From NCBI GenBank assembly GCA_036426205.1, contig CM071570.1, positions 139,953,048-140,017,047 on the forward strand: DNA of 64,000 nt. The letters are read 5' to 3'. Source of the stretch: Ascaphus truei. Taxonomy: Eukaryota > Chordata > Amphibia > Anura > Ascaphidae. Position numbers and translations under genes: made by a program. Shown here in pieces: positions 58,426-64,000 of this stretch (position 1 is the first letter of the stretch; every line of letters begins with the position of its first letter). Under the pieces are notes generated by a model, which was given only the letters and a program-made list of their open reading frames with translations, did not search any database and was not told the DNA's origin.

Positions 58426-59790
58426 GTGTGACGGTAGGGGGTAACCTGGCTCACAAATAAAGGTTAAGCCCGGTTTGGATTACCCCTCGATCTGTGATAA
58501 GGGTCCAGAGAGTTAGCTCTTGTGCCCAGTAACAGTTGTATCTTACCATGTGTTACCTGTATAAAAGTATTTTTTGTGTTTTTTACCTTTCCGGGCATGC
58601 AATCAAGCAGGGATGCAAGGGGATGCGTTTCAAAGCGACTCACCACTAGGGTACCCTGCTTCAGCATAGCTCAGAAAGGTGAATAAGGCACAGGGATGAA
58701 CAGGTATCCCCATTAGCTGAGGGAATCCCTAGGTTAAGGGGGTACCCCGGTGAGTGCCAAGGTGTCCCAGAACCTGTATTGGGTTTGCGGGCTATGGAAG
58801 TCCCCTGTAAAGTATAGAAAACCTGACTTGTTTAGGGCTTTTGGGGTTCCCTGTGTCATAGAAACTCCAGATTTTGGTAGTGTAAGTTTTAGGGGATATT
58901 TGGGTGGAAATACAATTATTTTGATTGCAGGAGTTCGGGGCCAAAGTTGCTGGTAGTCATTTAATTCTCCCCGGCAAGCAGGCATGATTTGCCATACGCG
59001 GGGTGATTACACTGGGGCTTCCCAGGGTTCCCCAGGCTACAGGATTTCAAGCCATAAAATACCCAAGTTATTTCCCTTATTAGTATAAGGTTCCCAAAGT
59101 AATTCTCGAATAAAGAATGTACTTTATATCGTGTTTTGCATTTACTATAAAGCCCAGCGGAGGCAATGGGCTGGCTAAGGAAAAGATGGCGATCGTAGGT
59201 GCTTTTCCTATTGGCCAGAACATATGTCCCACCCAGCGGCATCCCGAGCCGGTCAACACACCCCCTGTCACTGACATCATCAGCCAGAGGAGCCCCGCTC
59301 TGATTGGCTGGTGCTACATGTTCCCACGCTTGGTGTCCGAAAGGCTCTGTCCCTGTTAAAACATAGGAACATAGTAGTCTCAAAAGGGGCTAGCACAGAT
59401 CAGAGCTCTCTCTCTATCAGTGTTTTCAGACTTATAGATAGTCTTGGGACTGTTCCAGTAAAGTGCCGGTAAGGTTCCCAGGGGCATTGTGATGCCAGGG
59501 TCTCCTAGCCAGCTGAGGACTGGTTCTTAGGAGTAAGGTTATTGTTCCAGGTTTATACCAGTAATTTGGAGTGAAAAAGGTAAGCCTTTGCTGAACCAGC
59601 GCCTTGCCACTCGGAAAGCCTAGTTTTTACCTCCAGACCCAAAGTAAGTGTGTATATTCTCTGTATTTTGTATTCTGTGTGTTTTTCTGAGGTCTATCCA
59701 AATAAACCTCATTTTATTTCATTTCCTTGTTTTGCATTGTGACGGATCCCTTAAATATAAATGGTGTTAAAAGACCTGGTCTACCGTGCC
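58426..59790 (+). mobile_element. LTR-like insertion between RT and RNase H
   Basis: It begins TGTGACGGTAGG (58428) and ends CCGTGCCA, with an AATAAA at 59700. Non-coding throughout. ACTAG (read from the mirrored copy) and ACAAG flank it, four of five bases alike. A solo LTR fits. The protein either side of it is continuous Gypsy pol (IKAL, then VLAFVDP). Confidence 0.55.
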
Positions 59791-60165
59791 AACAAGTCTT
59801 AGCTTTGTGACGCCTCAGAAGCCCTATGAACTTCATGTTAATAACGGCAGAGAGGGATTGGATGCTATACTCTATAAGGAGCATGAGAATGGACTTTGCC
59901 AACTAGTCTATGCAGTTGTAGTCTCTCAGACAGAGACAGAGAAAAAAACCTGCACATAAATCGGAGTTTCCTCGCACTTAAATTAGCAGTTGTATATAAA
60001 TTCCATGAATATCGCTATGGGACTGCTTTGGTTGTGAAAATGGACAACAACCCACTTGTGTATGTGAAAACCTCAGCATTCCTTGATGCTTCTGGACAGA
60101 TGTGGTTTGTGCACAAAACACTTGACACAGATGCCCTATTAAGACCTCATGATGCCCAGCCCTGA
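59791..60165 (+). pseudogene. Gypsy RNase H, left arm
   Basis: It encodes the Ty3/Gypsy RNase H: YELHVNNGREGLDAILYKEH-like start, FLALKLAVVYKFHEYRYG, and MDNNPLVYVKTSAFLDASG. The usual first Asp after HV is Asn. Single-base indels shift the frame relative to the right-arm copy. The integrase that should follow is absent: only ~530 bp separate it from the 3' LTR. Confidence 0.9.
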
Positions 60166-60691
60166 AGTAGACTGTCAGAGATTCAGCTCAAGATGTTAAG
60201 GCACCTGCCATATCATTACCATCAAAGGGGCTTTTCAAAAGGATGTAGATGGTGTAGTGAAAGGTCTTGGAGCTTCTGAATCTGCCATACCGAGAGTTAA
60301 TATGTGGCATCCTTGTTACCACTTTCCTTGCCATACCTTATCTTGAGTGACTCCAGGAAGTCTCAGATGAAGGATCCTAATTTAGTAAGAGAACTGACTA
60401 CAGTAGAAAGTGGACTGAAAGCCATCGTTAAGACCGGCACCTGCATCCGAGGAGGTTCTGTTTAAAGATTGATGATAAACTGAAAACATACATATGCAGC
60501 ACCTCTTCAGGAAGATTCGCCTGACACCACATCAATAAACAATTAGGACAAATCACTCTTACGAGGAGGAAGGTGAATCCGCGGGCCCGACTACGCAGCA
60601 AAAAGTTGCAAAGGCTGGACTGGGCTATAAAAAATTATTAGAGCATGGATTAAAAAACAAAGAGGAGGGGAAACAGCCCCCTGCGCCTCTA

Positions 60692-60952
60692 TGTGGTTAG
60701 TTTGAATTTCCCACAGCTCTGATTGGCCTATGTAGCTCATTCTGTGATTGGTCCCTGTAAGAAGACGTGTTCAGAGTATGCAATGGAGACTGTTTTAAAG
60801 GTGAAATTAAAATAAGACTTTATTGCGCCTGTTGCTTTAAACACAGCAAACATGTAAATCAGCAAACAAAATCCGCTCCACTCTGGAGTATAATACACAC
60901 TTGTGATCCAGTTCTCTTTAATGCGGGCGGGGCGGATTCACCAGTCCAAATC
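60692..60952 (+). repeat. 3' LTR, truncated at the palindrome centre
   Basis: It starts TGTGGTTAGTTTGAATTTCC like the 5' LTR. A purine-rich AAAGAGGAGGGGAAA, the likely polypurine tract, lies 17 bp upstream. It stops at CCAGTCCAAATC, where the inverted arm begins. Confidence 0.8.
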
Positions 60953-60999
60953 CTATAAGACTATTATCTATGTCTATGTATATTGATAAATGTCTCTAT

Positions 61000-61261
61000 G
61001 ATTTGGACTGGTGAATCGCTGGGCTAACCCCGCAATTAAAGAGAACTGGATCACAAGTGTATATATACTCCAGAGTGGAGCGGATTTTGTTTGCTGATTT
61101 ACATGTTTGCTGTGTTTAAAGCAACAGGCGCAATAAAGTCTTATTTTAATTTCACCTTTAAAACAGTCTCCATTGCATACTCTGAACACGTCTCTTACAG
61201 GGACCAATCACAGAATGAGCTACATAGGCCAATCAGAGCTGTGGGAAATTCAAACTAACCA
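61000..61261 (-). repeat. LTR start, right arm (inverted)
   Basis: This is the reverse complement of 60692-60952 and continues through the unique spacer with further LTR sequence that also occurs at 49800-49851. Confidence 0.85.
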
Positions 61262-61800
61262 CATAGAGGCGCAGGGGGCTGTTTCCCCTCCTCTTGTTTT
61301 TTAATCCATGCTCTAATAAAGATTTTTTATAGCCCAGTCCAGCCTTTGCAACTTTTTGCTGCGTAGTCGTGCCCGCTGATTCACCTTCCTCCTCGGTAAG
61401 AGTGATTTTGTCCTAATTGTTTATTGATGTGGTGTCAGGCGAATCTTCCTGAAGAGTGCTGCATTGTATGTTTTCAGTTTATCTCAATTCTTTAAACAGT
61501 AACCTCCTCGGATGCAGGTGCCGGTCTTAACGATGGCTTCAGTCCACTTTCTACTGTAGTCAGTTCTCTTACTAAATTAGGATCCTTCATCTGAGACTTC
61601 CTGGAGTCACTCAAGATAAGGTATGGCAAGGAAAGTGGTAACAAGGATGCCACATATTACATCTCTGGTATGGCAGATTCAGAAGCTCCAAGACCTTTCA
61701 CTACACCATCTACATCCTTTTGAAAAGCCCCTTTGATGGTAATGATATGGCAGGTGCCTTTAACATCTTGAGCTGGAATCTCCTGACAGTCTACTTACAG

Positions 61801-62174
61801 GGCTGGGGCATCATGAGGTCTTAATAGGGCATCTGTGTCAATGTTGTTTTGCACAAACCACATCTGTCCAGAAGCATCAAGGAATGCTGAGGTTTTCACA
61901 TACACAAGTGGGTTGTTGTCCATTTTCACAACCAAAGCAGTCCCATAGCGATATTCATGGAATTTATATACAACTGCTAATTTAAGTGCGAGGAACTCCG
62001 ATTTATGTGCAGGTTTTTTTTCTCTGTCTCTGTCTGAGAGACTACAACTGGCATAGACTAGTTGGCAAAGTCCATTCTCATGCTCCTTATAGAGTATAGC
62101 ATCCAATCCCTCTCTGCCGTTATTAACATGAAGTTCATAGGGCTTCTGAGGGTCAACAAAAGCTAAGACTTGTT
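61801..62174 (-). pseudogene. Gypsy RNase H, right arm
   Basis: This mirrored copy of 59791-60165 keeps one long frame, giving a cleaner protein: LAFVDPQKPYELHVNNGREG, AHKSEFLALKLAVVYKFHEY, DNNPLVYVKTSAFLDASGQ. It is therefore the better source for classifying the element. Confidence 0.9.
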
Positions 62175-63557
62175 GGCACGGTAGACCAGGTCTTTTAACA
62201 CCATTTATATTTAAGGGATCCGTCACAATGCAAAACAAGGAAATGAAATAAAATGAGGTTTATTTGGATAAGACCTCAGAAAACACACAGAAATACAAAA
62301 TACAGAGAATATACACACTTACTTTGGGTCTGGAGGTAAAAACTAGGCTTTCCTAGGTGCAAGGCGCCTGGTTCAGCAAAGGCTTACCTTGTTCACTCCA
62401 AATTACTGGTATAAACCTGGAACAATAACCTTACTCCTAAGAACCAGTCCTCAGCTTGGCTAGGAGACCCTGGCATCACAATGCCCCTGGGAAACCTTAC
62501 CGGCACTTTACTGGAACAGTCCCAAGACTATCTATAAGTCTGAAAACACTGATAGAGAGAGAGCTCTGATCTGTGCTAGCCCCTTTTTGAGACTACTATG
62601 TTCCTATGTTTTAACAGGGACAGAGCCTTTCGGACACTCAGAGCGTGGGAACATGTAGCACCAGCCAATCAGAGCGGGGCTCCTCTGGCTGATGATGTCA
62701 GTGACAGGGGGTGTGTTGAGCCGGCTCGGGATGCCCCGTGGGTGGGACATATGTTCTGGCCAATAGGAAAAGCACCTACGATCGCCATCTTTTCCTTAGC
62801 CAGCCCATTGCCTCCCGCTGGGCTTTATAGTAAATGCAAAACACGATATAAAGTACACTTTATTCGAGAATATACTTTGGGGAACCTTATACTAATAAGG
62901 GAAATAACTTGGGTATTTTATGGCTTGAAATCCTGTAGCCTGGGGAACCCTGGGAAGCCCCAGTGTAATTCACCCCGCGTACTGGCAAATCATGCCTGCT
63001 TGCCGGGGAGAATTAAATGACTACCAGCAACTTTGGCCCCCGAACTCCTGCAATCAAAATAATTGTATTTCCACCCAAATATCCCCCTAAAACTTACACT
63101 ACCAAAATCTGGAGTTTCTATGACACAGGGAACCCCAAAAGCCTCTAAACAAGTCAGGTTTTTCTATACTTTACAGGGGACTTCCATAGCCCGCAAACCC
63201 AATACAGGTTCTGGGACACCTTGGCACTCACCGGGGTACCCCCTTAACCTAGGGATTCCCTCAGCTAATGGGATACCTGTTCATCCCTGTGCCTTATTCA
63301 CCTTTCTGAGCTATGCTGAAGCAGGGTACCCTAGTGGTGAGTCGCTTTGAAACGCATCCCCTTGCAATCCCTGCTTGATTGCATGCCCGGAAAGGTAAAA
63401 AACACAAAAAATACTTTTATTACAGGTAACACATGGTAAAGATACAATGTTACTGGGCACAAGAGCTAACTCTCCTGGACCCTTATGCACAGATCAGGGG
63501 TAATCCAAACCGGGCTTAACCTTTATTTGTGAGCCAGGTTACCCCCTACCGTCACAC
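62175..63557 (-). mobile_element. LTR-like insertion, right arm
   Basis: This is the mirrored copy of 58426-59790, with the same termini and scattered one-base indels. Confidence 0.6.
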
Positions 63558-63925
63558 TAGTGCTTTGATTAACCTCTTGATAATTGCTTGATATGTTTCC
63601 TCACAAGATGTCAACCTTTCACCAAAAGGTTGTTTTTCTTGGAAGTATTTCTTGACTTAGCTTCTGGCATGCTCCTACATGATTGAGGGTAGCCCTTTGT
63701 AGGGTCTATTGGGGGTTGTACCAGCAGGGTATAATCCTTTATACATTTTCGGTAATAGCCAGTAAAGCCAAGTAAGGATCTCAAGGCCTTAAAATGAGAA
63801 GGTTGTGGTCAAGCAATAGGTGCTTTACTCTTTGCAGAACTTGTCTGTATGCCTTCTCCTGAGACAATGTGTCCAATGCCTTTCACAACTGTTAAAATTA
63901 ACTCTTGTCCAACGAAACCTTGAGG
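63558..63925 (-). pseudogene. Gypsy RT connection, right arm
   Basis: This mirrors 58053-58425, and the frame with the RT/RNase H connection is present in pieces. Beyond it lies the MITE end, up to the window edge. Confidence 0.8.
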
Positions 63926-64000
63926 TCGACCACCTTTAGGCTGCGTCCCCAGCTGGCGCTGACCTCGCTCATGCTTGAGAGCGGTGACGTCACCAGCTCC

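Larger units (their letters stand above)
57991..64000. repeat. 6-kb palindrome (arms 57991-60952 and 61000-64000)
   Basis: Each arm is the reverse complement of the other, around a 47-bp unique spacer (60953-60999). Both arms contain the MITE end, RT connection, a ~1.37-kb insertion, RNase H, and LTR start in mirrored order. Arm lengths are 2962 and 3001 bp, and sampled differences are almost all single-base indels. The window ends inside the right arm. Confidence 0.95.

Noticed and set aside
60953..60999. 47-bp palindrome centre considered as an origin or attachment site
   Set aside because: It is ordinary LTR sequence that also occurs at 49800-49851; it is simply the single-copy loop.

Overview
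The window looks like repeat-saturated vertebrate DNA, most probably from an amphibian (a frog or toad). I infer this from the mix of element families, not from any single-copy marker gene, so the species is unresolved. There is no operon-like or bacterial content. Almost every recognisable coding stretch belongs to a transposable element, and most are decayed, truncated or nested. The best host-gene candidate is a divergent forkhead-domain gene on the minus strand at 27481-28006, interrupted by apparent single-base frameshifts.

Layout. 1-9 kb: unassigned DNA, a 5'-half PIF/Harbinger transposase (4510-5355, minus), small MITEs and a foldback repeat. 9.07-13.86 kb: a 4.8-kb mosaic bounded by ~250-270 bp inverted repeats. 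14-19.7 kb: mostly unassigned. 19.7-23.1 kb: non-LTR retrotransposon DNA, including a long uninterrupted reverse-transcriptase frame (21098-23032, plus). 23.6-26.15 kb: GC-rich DNA, a 1.5-kb C-rich minisatellite, and a Helitron 3' terminus. 26.26-26.76 kb: an L1-type endonuclease fragment. 27.5-28.0 kb: the forkhead gene, next to a CT microsatellite split by an LTR-like insertion. 30-34.7 kb: a hAT MITE, a decayed Penelope-like element and an LTR-like insertion. 35.66-37.30 kb: a dead Tc1 element. 39.5-45.8 kb: a dead chromodomain Gypsy element carrying three other insertions or blocks. 45.8-54.8 kb: tandem repeats, fragments of Gypsy, LINE, hAT-like and SINE elements, and unassigned DNA. 54.8-61 kb: a second Gypsy-like LTR element with 5' LTR, primer-binding site, RT, RNase H and part of its 3' LTR.

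Two observations stand out. First, a 170-bp insertion inside the Penelope-like ORF, flanked by a 14-bp target-site duplication, carries a sequence that folds as a small hammerhead ribozyme with a self-complementary stem III. Decayed relatives of that motif lie at 46.3 kb and inside two foldback repeats (7.3 and 41.5 kb). Second, 57991-64000 is a ~6-kb palindrome whose ~3-kb arms differ, where I compared them, almost only by single-base indels. That pattern suggests either a long-read assembly artefact or a very young inverted duplication in poorly polished sequence, and it is a warning about frameshifts elsewhere in the window.
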